From positions 124,001 to 188,000 of the forward strand of contig NZ_JACHOU010000006.1 of NCBI RefSeq assembly GCF_014206975.1: a stretch of 64,000 bases of DNA, written 5' to 3'. Every line of letters begins with the position of its first letter. The stretch's first letter is position 1. This DNA is from Aminobacter aganoensis. GTDB taxonomy: Bacteria > Pseudomonadota > Alphaproteobacteria > Rhizobiales > Rhizobiaceae. Shown here one piece after another: positions 8,182 to 17,024 of this stretch. Below the pieces are notes generated by a model. It searched no databases and had not been told where the DNA came from. It was given only the letters and a program-made list of their open reading frames with translations. A program made the position numbers and the translations under genes.

Positions 8182-8847
8182 ATGATTCTGAAAATGCGAA
8201 CGTCGATGATGGCCGCGGCCGGAGCAGCCCTGCTGGCAACGACGGCGCCGGCGAGCGTTCATCCGCACGTCTTCGCCGAGGCCCGGCTCGACGTCCAGCT
8301 CAACCCCGACAACACGGTGAAGTCGCTGCGCCACCTCTGGCGCTTCGACGACCTGTTCTCCAGCACCGTGCTGATGGAGTTCGACAAGAATTCCGACCTC
8401 AAGCTCGACGACAGCGAACTGGCAGAGGTCTCCAAGACGGTGTTCGAATCCATCGGCGAGTACAATTACTTCCAGGTCGTCACGCTCGACGGCAAGGACG
8501 TGGCCATGAAGCCACCGGCCGGCCTGATCGCCGATTTCGAGGACCAGCAGCTGATCATCCTGTTCGAGGCGGAGCCGAAGGAGCCGCTGAAGCTGTCGGG
8601 CAAGATCGATTTTGGCGTCTACGATCCGACTTTCTACACGGCGATCGATTTCACCGAGGACACCAACCTCAATGTCGCCTCGCTGCCGGCGATCTGCACG
8701 CGCCAGGTGATCCGCCCAGATCCCGACGAGGCGATCGCGCAGAACCAGACCAAGCTGACCGACGCCTTCTTCAACGACCCGGCGGGAACGGACATGAGCA
8801 AGATCTTCGCCACCCGGCTGGAACTGAACTGCCAGGCAAAGGGCTGA
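8182..8847 (+). CDS. DUF1007 family periplasmic protein
   Basis: A 221-residue secreted protein with a signal peptide (MILKMRTSMMAAAGAALLATTAPA, cleavage near residue 24-26) followed at once by HPHVFAEARLDV, the conserved start of DUF1007. The His-Pro-His at the mature N terminus is a plausible metal ligand. DUF1007 genes commonly precede NicO/RcnA-type transporters, as here with a 4-base gap, and the family is thought to assist nickel, cobalt or zinc handling. That role is inferred from family context. Confidence 0.85.
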   Translation: MILKMRTSMMAAAGAALLATTAPASVHPHVFAEARLDVQLNPDNTVKSLRHLWRFDDLFSSTVLMEFDKNSDLKLDDSELAEVSKTVFESIGEYNYFQVVTLDGKDVAMKPPAGLIADFEDQQLIILFEAEPKEPLKLSGKIDFGVYDPTFYTAIDFTEDTNLNVASLPAICTRQVIRPDPDEAIAQNQTKLTDAFFNDPAGTDMSKIFATRLELNCQAKG

Positions 8848-8851
8848 CGCC

Positions 8852-9949
8852 GTGAAGAAATTGACCGTCCGCGCGATCTTCGCCCTGCTGTTGATCAGCT
8901 ACGTGCTCAGCCACTTCTTCACCGGCCACGCCCATGCCCAGAGCTCGCTCGGCATCGGCACCAACGAGGCCATCGCCCCGTCGACCGGGCTGTTTGCCGG
9001 CCTGCTCAACTGGATCAACGTCCACCAGCAGCAGTTCTACCGCTCGCTGACCGGCGCGCTGAAGGCGATGCGCGACGGCGAAGGCAGCGGCATCTGGCTG
9101 CTCGTCGGCCTGTCCTTCGCCTATGGCGTCTTCCACGCCGCCGGTCCCGGCCATGGCAAGGCGGTGATCTCGTCCTACATGCTGGCCAACGAGGTGGCGC
9201 TGAAGCGCGGCATCATGCTGTCCTTCGTCTCGGCCTTCCTGCAGGGCGTGACCGCGATCGTGCTGATGACGCTGGTGTTCCTCGTGCTGCGCGGCACCTC
9301 GGTGTCGATGACCAACGCCACCTGGTTCCTGGAAACGGTGAGCTACGCGCTGATCGCCGCCTTCGGCGCCTGGCTGCTCTGGCGCAAGCTGCGCCCGATG
9401 GTCCGCGGCCTGGCCGGCGCGGCCCCGGGCCACAGCCTGTCGGCGGCGCATGCCGGCCCTGCGCATGACCATGACCATGCCGACTGCGGCCACGATCATG
9501 GACATGACGGCCACGCGCATCACGGCCACAGCCACCATGGCCATGCCCACCACCATCACTATGCAGGCGAGGTCTGCGCCACCTGCGGCCATTCGCACGC
9601 GCCCGACCCGAAGATGCTGGAAGGCAGGCATTTCGACTGGCGCACCGCATGGTCGGCAGTGGCCGCAGTCGGCATCCGCCCCTGCTCCGGCGCGCTGATC
9701 GTGCTCAGCTTCGCCTTCCTCAACGGCCTGTGGGCCGGCGGCATCCTGTCGGTATTCGCCATGGCGCTGGGAACGGCGATCACCGTTTCGGCGCTCGCCG
9801 TGCTTGCGGTCACGGCCAAGAACTGGGCCGTCGCCATTGCCGGCGACGGGCGCGCCGGCAACCGCGTTCACAATGTCATCGAGATCGGCGGCGCCGCACT
9901 CGTCATGCTGCTCGGCCTGGTGCTGCTGGCAGCCAGCCTGAGCGCCTGA
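8852..9949 (+). CDS. Nickel/cobalt transporter of the NicO (RcnA-like) family
   Basis: A 365-residue inner-membrane protein starting at GTG 8852, with an N-terminal signal or membrane segment and several further helices. The NicO signatures are FHAAGPGHGKAVISSYML and the later VGIRPCSGALIVLSFAF. Between them, about residues 190-252, lies a very His-rich loop containing over 20 His plus a CATCGHSH segment, a probable metal-binding sensor or buffer. Family members move Ni2+ or Co2+. Direction cannot be read from sequence. It forms an operon with the DUF1007 gene. Confidence 0.88.
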   Translation: MKKLTVRAIFALLLISYVLSHFFTGHAHAQSSLGIGTNEAIAPSTGLFAGLLNWINVHQQQFYRSLTGALKAMRDGEGSGIWLLVGLSFAYGVFHAAGPGHGKAVISSYMLANEVALKRGIMLSFVSAFLQGVTAIVLMTLVFLVLRGTSVSMTNATWFLETVSYALIAAFGAWLLWRKLRPMVRGLAGAAPGHSLSAAHAGPAHDHDHADCGHDHGHDGHAHHGHSHHGHAHHHHYAGEVCATCGHSHAPDPKMLEGRHFDWRTAWSAVAAVGIRPCSGALIVLSFAFLNGLWAGGILSVFAMALGTAITVSALAVLAVTAKNWAVAIAGDGRAGNRVHNVIEIGGAALVMLLGLVLLAASLSA

Positions 9950-9967
9950 CCCGGCCGGCCGGTCTGG

Positions 9968-10174
9968 TCAGAGGCCCTTCTTGCGCTGGCTGCGGCCGCG
10001 CAGCCAGAACACGCCGAAGAAGGCCAATACGAAGAACACCGCGATCACGCTCGCGGCCACCGTCGAATAGTTGCCGACGGCCAGCATGATCTTGGGCAGG
10101 AAATAGGCAAACAGGCCGAAGCCGCCCAGGAAGATGGCTGCGGCAATAGCGGAATTTCGCGTCTTGGTATCCAT
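9968..10174 (-). CDS. Small two-helix membrane protein, unknown function
   Basis: A 68-residue product with two clear hydrophobic helices (about residues 8-30 and 36-58) and a basic tail (RGRSQRKKGL), which suggests a cytosolic C terminus. Its end is 18 bases from the convergent NicO gene. The ribosome binding site is weak (GGGGCGAT). I do not recognise a family. The membrane pattern and positive-inside tail make it more likely real than chance. Confidence 0.55.
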   Translation of the reverse strand: MDTKTRNSAIAAAIFLGGFGLFAYFLPKIMLAVGNYSTVAASVIAVFFVLAFFGVFWLRGRSQRKKGL

Positions 10175-10329
10175 CGGCTATCGCCCCAGCTTCCTGATGT
10201 TGCCGGGTCCGGTCCCGGTGTGGCTTACCCCTCATAGCGCCAGCCGGCGCATCAGCCAACGCGCCAGGGACGGTTCCTTTGTCGCATGCCTGTTCCGAGC
10301 GAGCCCGCTGATTGCGGGCGCCGGTGCTC

Positions 10330-11037
10330 TCAGGCGCCGAACTCGGCTCGGAAATCCTCCAGCCGCCGTTTCTGCTGGCCCGCAGCATCGAAATTGGCCG
10401 GGTCGAGCCAGGCCTCGTAGGCCCGTCGCAATGTCGGCCATTCACTGTCGATGATCGAATACCAGGCTGTGTCGCGGTTTTCGCCTTTGGCGACCATGTG
10501 CTGGCGGAAGATGCCCTCGAACTTGAAGCCGAAGCGCTCGGCGGCACGCTTGGACGGCTCGTTGTTGTTGTTGCACTTCCATTCATAGCGGCGGTAGCCG
10601 AGGTCGAAGGCATAGAGCGCAAACAGGAACTGCGCCTCCGTAGCCGCCGGCTTGCGGGCGACGATGTCGCTCCAGTAGATGTTGCCGATCTCGATGACGC
10701 CATGGGCCGGATCGATGCGCATCAGCGTCTGGCGGCCTGCCATCCTGCCGCTCGCCTTGTCGATGACGACGAAAAACAGCGGGTCTTCGCTCGCCGCCGA
10801 TTTGTCGAGCCAGGGCTGGAAGTCTGCGCGGCTCTGCGGCTTGGTGTCGAACAGCCAGCGGAAACGGCCTTCGGCATCCTGTGCCGTCGCCATCTCGTAC
10901 AGGCGTTCGCCGTGTTTTGCCGCGTCAAGCGGCTCGAGGCGGACATAGCGCCCCTCAAGGTTGACGCGCTCGGGGCGCGGCCGCGGCTTCCAGTCCTGCA
11001 GGTTCTCGGACAAGGACGTCTCCAATTCGTTTGACAT
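10330..11037 (-). CDS. GNAT N-acetyltransferase, RimJ/RimL type
   Basis: A 235-residue acetyltransferase. It starts with the RimJ/RimL pattern LEGRYVRLEPLDAAKHGERLY and continues with HGVIEIGNIYWSDIVARKPAATEAQFL and YRRYEWKCNNNNEPSKRAAERFGFKFEG, where the NNEPSKRAAERFGF element is typical of this branch. Such enzymes acetylate protein N termini or small molecules. ATG 11037 is chosen; GTG 11064 is in frame. It is divergent from the aminotransferase gene with only about 60 bases between starts. Confidence 0.88.
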   Translation of the reverse strand: MSNELETSLSENLQDWKPRPRPERVNLEGRYVRLEPLDAAKHGERLYEMATAQDAEGRFRWLFDTKPQSRADFQPWLDKSAASEDPLFFVVIDKASGRMAGRQTLMRIDPAHGVIEIGNIYWSDIVARKPAATEAQFLFALYAFDLGYRRYEWKCNNNNEPSKRAAERFGFKFEGIFRQHMVAKGENRDTAWYSIIDSEWPTLRRAYEAWLDPANFDAAGQQKRRLEDFRAEFGA

Positions 11038-11096
11038 GGTCGCCCCAAGTCTCGCAAAAATCACCTGCCCCCAACAGAACCAGACGGACAGCCGGA

Positions 11097-12281
11097 ATGC
11101 TCCACACGATTGCCGCCTTCGACCGCCTCGGCGAGGAAAATGCCTTTGCCGTATTGGCCCGTGCCACGGCCCTGCTCCACGAGGGGCGCGATATCGTCAA
11201 CCTGGGCATCGGACAGCCCGACTTCCGCACGCCGGAACATATCGTCGAAGCGGCCATCAAGGCGCTGCGCGACGGCCACCACGGCTACACCCCCGCCAAC
11301 GGGCTGCTGGCGACACGCGAGGCGGTGGTACGGCGAACGCTGGCCACCACCGGCGTCGAGGTTTCCCCGGAAAGCGTCATGATCATGCCCGGCGGCAAGC
11401 CGACGATGTTCGCCGCGATCCTGATGTTCGGCGAACCGGGGGCAGAGATCCTCTACCCCGACCCGGGCTTTCCCATCTACCGCTCGATGATCGAGTTCAC
11501 CGGCGCGACCCCGGTTCCGGTGCCGATGCGCGAGGCCAACGGCTTTGCCTTCTCGGCCGAGGAGACGCTGTCGCTGATCACCCCGAAGACGCGGCTGCTG
11601 ATCCTCAACTCGCCGGCCAACCCGACGGGCGGGGTGACCCCGCGCACCGAGATCGCCAAGCTAGTCAAGGGACTGGAAGCCCATCCCCACGTCGCGATCA
11701 TGTCCGACGAGATCTACGACGTCATGACCTATGACGGCGAAAGCCACAGCTCGCTGCTCGCCTTCCCCGAGATCCGCGACCGGCTGATCATCCTCAACGG
11801 CTGGTCCAAGACCTGGGCGATGACCGGCTGGCGCATGGGCTGGTCGATCTGGCCGAACGGACCGCAGAGCGGCAATCTATACGACAAGGTACGCAAGCTG
11901 GCGGTCAACTGCTGGTCATGCGTCAACGCGCCGAGCCAGTATGCCGGCATCGCTGCGATCGACGGCCCGCAGGACGACGTCGACAGGATGATGCGCGCCT
12001 TCGACAGCCGCCGCCGCATCGTCGTCGAGGGGCTGAACGCCATCGACGGCATTTCCTGCATCTCACCCAAGGGCGCCTTCTACGCCTTCCCCAACATCGA
12101 AAAGACCGGCTGGAAGGCCAAGAAACTGGCATCTGCACTGCTCGAGGACGCCGGCGTGGCCCTGATCGGCGGCCCCGACTTCGGCATCCTGGGCGAAGGT
12201 TACATCAGGCTGTCCTACGCCAACTCGGAAGAGAACATCCTGCGCGCACTGGAGCGGATCGAGGCGTTCCTGGCGAAATAG
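11097..12281 (+). CDS. PLP-dependent aminotransferase, class I/II
   Basis: A 394-residue fold-type I aminotransferase. Key features are NLGIGQPDFRTPEH near the N terminus, SPANPTGGV, MSDEIYD (Asp contacting the PLP ring), the PLP lysine in GWSKTWAMTGWRMGW, and IRLSYANSEENI with the carboxylate-binding Arg. The substrate is not deducible; members act on aspartate, aromatic or branched substrates. ATG 11097 is preferred because the protein aligns with family starts there (MLHTIAAFDRL), although the frame is open to 11031. Confidence 0.9.
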   Translation: MLHTIAAFDRLGEENAFAVLARATALLHEGRDIVNLGIGQPDFRTPEHIVEAAIKALRDGHHGYTPANGLLATREAVVRRTLATTGVEVSPESVMIMPGGKPTMFAAILMFGEPGAEILYPDPGFPIYRSMIEFTGATPVPVPMREANGFAFSAEETLSLITPKTRLLILNSPANPTGGVTPRTEIAKLVKGLEAHPHVAIMSDEIYDVMTYDGESHSSLLAFPEIRDRLIILNGWSKTWAMTGWRMGWSIWPNGPQSGNLYDKVRKLAVNCWSCVNAPSQYAGIAAIDGPQDDVDRMMRAFDSRRRIVVEGLNAIDGISCISPKGAFYAFPNIEKTGWKAKKLASALLEDAGVALIGGPDFGILGEGYIRLSYANSEENILRALERIEAFLAK

Positions 12282-12290
12282 GGCCGAGGC

Positions 12291-13046
12291 TCACCCGCGC
12301 CCGACATAGGGCATCTTGGTCGCCATCACGGTCATGAACAGCACGTTGGCGTCGAGCGGCAGGCCGGCCATGTAGACCACCGCCTCGGCGACGCGCTCGA
12401 CGTCCATCACCGCTTCCGCGGCGATCGAGCCGTCGGCCTGCTGCACGCCGACAGTCATCGGCACGGCCATTTCGGTCAGCGCGTTGCCGATGTCGATCTG
12501 GCCGCAGGCGATGTCGAAGGGGCGCCCGTCGAGCGCCAGCGTCTTGGTCAGGCCGGTGATGGCGTGCTTGGTCGCGGTGTAGGGCACCGAACCGGGGCGC
12601 GGCGCATGGGCCGACACCGACCCGTTGTTGATGATGCGGCCGCCCATCGGCTCCTGCCTGCGCATCGCCGCAAACGCCGCGCGCGAGCACAGGAACGAGC
12701 CGGTCAGGTTGACCGCCACGACATCGTTCCAGGCCTCGACGGGAATCTCGTCGATGGTGGAGGCCTTGTAGCCCATGCCGGCATTGTTGAAGAGCAGGTC
12801 GACCCGCCCGAACGCCTCGGTGATGGTCTCGAACATGTCATCGACCTGATCGGGCCTGGTGACGTCGCAGACCGCGGCCAGGGCGCTGGCGTCGGTCTTG
12901 CCTGCGTCCGCTATCGCCGCATCGAGCGGCGCCTTGCTGCGGCCGCAGAAGACGGTGTTCCAGCCGTCCCTCAGCAGCGCGGTCGCCACCGCCTTGCCGA
13001 TGCCCTTGCCGGCACCGGTGACCACTGCGACCCTGTTGCTTGCCAT
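12291..13046 (-). CDS. SDR family oxidoreductase
   Basis: A 251-residue classical short-chain dehydrogenase. The cofactor motif is VVTGAGKGIGKA (TGxxxGxG), followed by CDVTRP, NNAGMG, a catalytic serine in NNGSVSAHAP, and the YTATK active-site Tyr/Lys. Arg in CGRSK after the second strand suggests NADP(H) preference. It is probably a cytosolic alcohol or ketone oxidoreductase with unknown substrate. It converges with the aminotransferase, only 9 bases apart. Confidence 0.9.
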   Translation of the reverse strand: MASNRVAVVTGAGKGIGKAVATALLRDGWNTVFCGRSKAPLDAAIADAGKTDASALAAVCDVTRPDQVDDMFETITEAFGRVDLLFNNAGMGYKASTIDEIPVEAWNDVVAVNLTGSFLCSRAAFAAMRRQEPMGGRIINNGSVSAHAPRPGSVPYTATKHAITGLTKTLALDGRPFDIACGQIDIGNALTEMAVPMTVGVQQADGSIAAEAVMDVERVAEAVVYMAGLPLDANVLFMTVMATKMPYVGRG

Positions 13047-13179
13047 GATGAAGCTCCTCCATGCGCATGACCAATCGCCGGCGGACGATCATTTAGCGTC
13101 GACAATCTAGAGCGCCGACCCAGGCAAAACCAGATCGGGCGTCTCGATTGTAGCGATGGCGCAAAGGATGCGGGCACAG

Positions 13180-13206
13180 AAAAAGGGCGGTCATTGGCGA
13201 CCGCCC
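13180..13206 (-). terminator. Rho-independent terminator
   Basis: GGGCGGTC (13185-13192) and GACCGCCC (13199-13206) form a perfect 8-base stem with a 6-base loop. On the minus strand it is followed by five T (13184-13180). It is the second of two hairpins after the TerB-like gene. A short T run also exists on the plus strand. The remaining bases between 13047 and 13339 show no gene. Confidence 0.8.
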
Positions 13207-13294
13207 AGTTTTTCATCGAACCGTGCTTGGGAGGAGGAGAGCCGATCCGAGTAAGAAAAGGATGCGCCTGCTCGGTTAACAAATCCTTAACGTG

Positions 13295-13313
13295 AAAAAC
13301 GGCCTTTTAGCCG
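13295..13313 (-). terminator. Short terminator hairpin after the TerB-like gene
   Basis: CGGC (13300-13303) pairs with GCCG (13310-13313) over a 6-base loop, followed on the minus strand by TTTTT at 13299-13295. The stem is short, so the stronger hairpin at 13185-13206 may act as back-up. Confidence 0.5.
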
Positions 13314-13339
13314 CTTTTCCCGGGCCTCCCGCCCGGCAC

Positions 13340-14089
13340 CTACCAGCGTGGGTTGACCTGCGGATTGGCCGTTGCCTCGACCGGCACCTTGACGCTCGAC
13401 ACCGTCGCCTCGACATGGTCGACCAATGCGTCCGGCAGCTTCAGCCGGCCGGCGAGCAGGTCGAGATAGCCGCGTTCGGCGCGCGTGTCGGGATCGATGG
13501 CAAGGCGCGAGGCCGTGTAGAGCTCGACCTTCTGGGCGTCGGTCTGGGCTGCGGCGACGATCGAATCGAGATCCAGCGGCGCATCGAGCTCGGCCATCAG
13601 GAACTGCTCCGCCTCGGAACCGATGCCGGACAGGCTGAGCTTGTCGCCGATCTTCTTGCGCTCGTCGTCGTCGATATGGCCGTCGGCCTTGGCGGCGGCG
13701 ATCATGGCGCGGATCAGGGTCAGCGCGAATTCAGTCTCGCCCTGGGGCGCCTGCGAGGGATGGAAGGAATTGTCGGCCGGCGGCGGCAAAAGCTGCGGCT
13801 CGGCTTTGGGGGCGGCGGCGGTCTGCTCGGGGGCATTGCCGGCCTTGTAGTTCTGGTAGGCCTTGTAGGCGAGGCCGCCGATGGCCGCGAGACCGCCGAC
13901 CTTCAGCGCCGTACCCGTGACCTGGCGGCCGGCACCGGTCCCGAGCAGCACCGCGACCAGCGCACCGGCAGCAAGCGGATTGTCCTTGGCCAGCTGCGTC
14001 GCCTGTCCGGCCTTGTCGCGCACGGTGGAGCCGGTGCCAGGGATCTTGGAGCCGAGGAGATCGTCGAGCAGCTTCTTGGGGTCGAACAT
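13340..14089 (-). CDS. DUF533 / TerB-like protein
   Basis: A 249-residue protein. The start at 14089 follows a GGAGGC Shine-Dalgarno. The N-terminal third has MFDPKKLLDDLLG and a hydrophobic Gly/Ala-rich segment (about residues 35-75), then a Pro/Ala-rich linker, then a helical TerB-like domain (IRAMIAAAKADGHIDDDERKKI) with an acidic DGHIDDDE stretch of the type that could bind divalent metal. DUF533 proteins are membrane-associated and of unknown role. It is monocistronic with its own terminators. Confidence 0.85.
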   Translation of the reverse strand: MFDPKKLLDDLLGSKIPGTGSTVRDKAGQATQLAKDNPLAAGALVAVLLGTGAGRQVTGTALKVGGLAAIGGLAYKAYQNYKAGNAPEQTAAAPKAEPQLLPPPADNSFHPSQAPQGETEFALTLIRAMIAAAKADGHIDDDERKKIGDKLSLSGIGSEAEQFLMAELDAPLDLDSIVAAAQTDAQKVELYTASRLAIDPDTRAERGYLDLLAGRLKLPDALVDHVEATVSSVKVPVEATANPQVNPRW

Positions 14090-14191
14090 GGATGCCTCCG
14101 GTTGGAAATGTCGGTCGCCGAGAGGTAGGCGGACGATCGCGACATTACAATGACGCCGGCCAATTTGGCGATGCAATCCGGATACAGCCGT

Positions 14192-15133
14192 TCAACTGCC
14201 GATGTGAGGGGCGTCGCCGCGTTGTTCTGCCAGTTCTACTTGGCGGTGACGCTCGGCATAGCGGGCGCGATCCGCCTCGCTGCGGCTGTCGTGGCAATGC
14301 GGGCAGGAAACGCCCGACAGGAATTTCGGCGACTGCAATTCCTCGGGCATGAGCGGATGCCGGCAGGCACGGCAGAGCTCGGCCTCGCCGACGGCAAGGC
14401 CGTGCGCCACAGACACGCGCTCGTCGAAGACGAAGCACTCGCCCTGCCACAGGCTGTCCTCGGCCGGCACCTCCTCGAGATATCTGAGGATGCCGCCCTT
14501 GAGGTGGAACACCTCGTCGATGCCGAGCGACTTCACATAGGCCGTCGCCTTTTCGCAACGGATGCCGCCAGTGCAGAACATCGCCACCTTGCGGCCTTCG
14601 AGCTCGCTGCGATGGTTCTCGACCCAACCCGGGAACTCGCGGAAACTCTTGGTCTGCGGGTCGACCGCGCCGGAGAACGTGCCGATCGAAACCTCGTAGT
14701 CGTTGCGCGTGTCGACGACGATCGTGCCGGGGTCGGAAATGAGGGCGTTCCAGTCCTGCGGCTCGACATAGGCGCCGACGCTGGCGAGCGGGTCGATGCC
14801 CTCGACGCCCATGGTGACGATCTCGCTCTTCAGCCGCACCTTCATGCGGTGGAACGGCATTTCGCTCGCCGTGCTGTACTTGACTTCGAGACCGGCGAGT
14901 TCCGGCATCGCTTCGAGATGGGCGACCAGCTCGGCAATCGCCTCCTCGGTCCCGGCGACCGTGCCGTTGATGCCCTCGCGGGCCAGCAGCAGCGTGCCCT
15001 TGATGCCTTTGCCGCAGCAGAAGGCGGCAAGCGGGGCGCGCAGATCCTCGAAGCGCTCCAGCCGGCAGAAGCGGTAGAGGGCGGCGACGCGGTACTCGAA
15101 ATGAGGCGTGGAAAGATTCATGGCGTGAGCCAC
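14192..15133 (-). CDS. trhO: tRNA uridine-34 hydroxylase TrhO (rhodanese-like, YceA family)
   Basis: A 313-residue cytosolic enzyme that makes 5-hydroxyuridine at the tRNA wobble position. It has an N-terminal acylphosphatase-like region with [16 protein letters not shown], a rhodanese domain with [13 protein letters not shown], and the active-site loop [12 protein letters not shown] holding the essential cysteine. The C-terminal tail has paired cysteines (CRACRHP and CPHCHD), probably a zinc site. GTG 15133 is chosen because GAGGCG lies at a usable distance; ATG 15121 is the alternative start. Confidence 0.9.
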   Translation of the reverse strand: MAHAMNLSTPHFEYRVAALYRFCRLERFEDLRAPLAAFCCGKGIKGTLLLAREGINGTVAGTEEAIAELVAHLEAMPELAGLEVKYSTASEMPFHRMKVRLKSEIVTMGVEGIDPLASVGAYVEPQDWNALISDPGTIVVDTRNDYEVSIGTFSGAVDPQTKSFREFPGWVENHRSELEGRKVAMFCTGGIRCEKATAYVKSLGIDEVFHLKGGILRYLEEVPAEDSLWQGECFVFDERVSVAHGLAVGEAELCRACRHPLMPEELQSPKFLSGVSCPHCHDSRSEADRARYAERHRQVELAEQRGDAPHIGS

Positions 15134-15305
15134 TAGCGCTTCGCCTCATTTTTTTCAACGTGCAGCTGAAAGTGGAGCGATTACAGGCGGTTCCTGATTC
15201 GGGTCGGACGCGCACAGGAAAAAGGCGGGCGAAACCTCGGGCTGTCTTTTCCACGCCTGCCGAATTCCGGCGACAATGGTAGCGACGAAACGGAGAGTGT
15301 CGCGC

Positions 15306-16175
15306 ATGTTCAGCAAGCAGACGGCCGATGAAATCGAGAAGGCGGCAAGCGAATTCGGGCTGGAGCCGGCCGCGCTGCTCGCCATTGCCGAGATCGAGAG
15401 CGCCGGCCAGGTCTTCGCCAGGGTCGACGGCCGCAACGAACCGCTGATCCGCTTCGAAGGGCACTATTTCGACCGCCGGCTTTCCGACGACAGGCAGGCA
15501 AGGGCACGCGCGGCGGGCCTGGCCTCGCCGACGGCCGGCGCCGTTGCCAACCCGCGCGGCCAGGCGGCGCGCTGGCAGATGCTCGAACAGGCGGCCGGCA
15601 TCGACCACCAGGCCGCCCATGAATCGACATCGTGGGGCCTCGGGCAGGTGATGGGGGCCCACTGGCTGTGGCTCGGCTTCGACAATGTCGACGGGCTCGT
15701 CGCCGAGGCCCGCTCCGGGGCTGCCGGCCAGGCACGGCTGATGGCGCGCTACATCGACAAGGCCGGGCTCAAGGACGCGCTCAACGGCCATGACTGGGAA
15801 GCCGTCGGGCACGGCTACAACGGCCCTGGCTTCCGCAAGAACAACTACCATACCAAGCTGGCCGAAGCCTATCGCAGGCAGATCGACGGGCCGGCACCCG
15901 GCGACCTGACGATGCAGGTCGGCTCGCGCGGCGAACTGGTCACCGAATTGCAGGAAACGCTCGTCGCGCTGGGCTACCCCGTCGACACCGACGGCATCTA
16001 TGGCCCGGGAACCGCGTCTGCGGTCAGGACGTTCCAGGCCGAGCACGGCCTTGCCGCCGACGGCATCGCCGGCGAACGCACGCAAGGCGCGATACGCACG
16101 GCCTTGCAGCCTGCGACCGGCGGGCTGTGGCCGGCGCTCAGATCCTGGCTGGCCGGGATTTTCGGTCGATCTTAG
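15306..16175 (+). CDS. N-acetylmuramidase with C-terminal peptidoglycan-binding domain
   Basis: A 289-residue protein. The N-terminal 190 residues match the N-acetylmuramidase (DUF3380) family, with the likely catalytic Glu in AIAEIESAGQVF, then RFEGHYFDRRL and ESTSWGLGQVMG. Residues about 205-265 form a PG_binding_1 domain (LQETLVALGYPVDTDGIYGPGT). There is no signal peptide, as in phage endolysins, so it may be a domesticated phage or gene-transfer-agent lysin, but no phage genes are adjacent. ATG 15306 is chosen for its upstream GGAGAG. Confidence 0.85.
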   Translation: MFSKQTADEIEKAASEFGLEPAALLAIAEIESAGQVFARVDGRNEPLIRFEGHYFDRRLSDDRQARARAAGLASPTAGAVANPRGQAARWQMLEQAAGIDHQAAHESTSWGLGQVMGAHWLWLGFDNVDGLVAEARSGAAGQARLMARYIDKAGLKDALNGHDWEAVGHGYNGPGFRKNNYHTKLAEAYRRQIDGPAPGDLTMQVGSRGELVTELQETLVALGYPVDTDGIYGPGTASAVRTFQAEHGLAADGIAGERTQGAIRTALQPATGGLWPALRSWLAGIFGRS

Positions 16176-16310
16176 AAGGCTGGACCTGTATGACACGCAG
16201 AGCAGCCCAGACCTCCTGACGACACCCGGGCACCATGTCGCTGCAGGCTTCGTGGACTTGATCCGCCGGGTCTGTTAAATCGGTTGAAAATTGAGAACGG
16301 AGCGAGTGCC

Positions 16311-16952
16311 ATGACCAGCAAAACCCAGAAACTGCTTGCGCTGCTGGATGGCCAGCCGGTCATTCCGGTGCTGAAGATCGAGCGTGCCGCCGATGCCGTG
16401 CCGCTGGCCCGCGCCCTGGCCCGCGGCGGCCTCCGGGCGATCGAGATCACCTTGCGGACCGACGAAGCGCTGGAATGCATCCGCCGCGTCGCCGCCGAGG
16501 TCGAGGACTGCATCGTCGGCGCCGGCACGATCCTCAACGCCCGCCATTTCGACGAGGCCGTTGCCGCCGGTTCGAAATTCATCGTCAGCCCCGGCCTGAC
16601 CCGCGAACTGGCCGCCCATGCCGCCAAAAGCGACGTGCCGCTGTTGCCCGGCACCATCACCCCGGGCGAGATCATGGGCGCGCTCGAGGCCGGCCTCGAC
16701 TTCCTGAAATTCTTCCCCGCCGAGCAGGCCGGCGGCGCGCCGTTCCTCAAGGCCCTCGCCTCGCCGATCGCCGACGTCAAGTTCTGCCCCACCGGCGGCA
16801 TCTCGGCCAAGAACGCCAGGGACTATCTCAGCCTGCCGAACGTCGTCTGCGTCGGCGGCTCGTGGGTTGCCCCGGACGAGATGGTCAAGGCCGGCGACTG
16901 GGCCGGGATCGAGGCGCTGGCGGCGGAGGCCAACAAGCTGCGCAAGAGCTGA
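16311..16952 (+). CDS. eda: KDPG / 4-hydroxy-2-oxoglutarate aldolase
   Basis: A 213-residue class I aldolase that cleaves 2-keto-3-deoxy-6-phosphogluconate to pyruvate and glyceraldehyde-3-phosphate, the last step of the Entner-Doudoroff pathway. Visible are IPVLKIERAADAVPLA, the catalytic Glu in AIEITLRTDEAL, GAGTILN, the Schiff-base lysine in FLKFFPAEQAGG, and PTGGIS for phosphate binding. GGAGCG precedes the ATG at 16311. No edd or zwf is adjacent. It ends 18 bases before a strong terminator. Confidence 0.93.
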   Translation: MTSKTQKLLALLDGQPVIPVLKIERAADAVPLARALARGGLRAIEITLRTDEALECIRRVAAEVEDCIVGAGTILNARHFDEAVAAGSKFIVSPGLTRELAAHAAKSDVPLLPGTITPGEIMGALEAGLDFLKFFPAEQAGGAPFLKALASPIADVKFCPTGGISAKNARDYLSLPNVVCVGGSWVAPDEMVKAGDWAGIEALAAEANKLRKS

Positions 16953-16970
16953 CGCGCGGTCGCTGCAAAC

Positions 16971-17006
16971 AAAAAAGCCGCGCTGGTTACCAGCGCGGCT
17001 TTTTTT
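16971..17006. terminator. Strong bidirectional rho-independent terminator
   Basis: GCCGCGCTGG (16977-16986), a 3-base loop, then CCAGCGCGGC (16990-16999), flanked by six A on the left and seven T on the right. It serves eda on the plus strand and the DUF882 gene on the minus strand. Confidence 0.92.
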
Positions 17007-17024
17007 GTTTGTCTCGTCGTCCGG

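Noticed and set aside
9430-9605. Tandem repeat or CRISPR-like array in the CAT/CAC-rich stretch
   Set aside because: The repetition comes from His codons in the NicO loop and has no regular unit or spacer structure.
15306-16175. Prophage, suggested by the endolysin-like muramidase
   Set aside because: Flanking genes are trhO and eda, and no phage structural, integrase or attachment sequences are seen. A domesticated gene is more likely.
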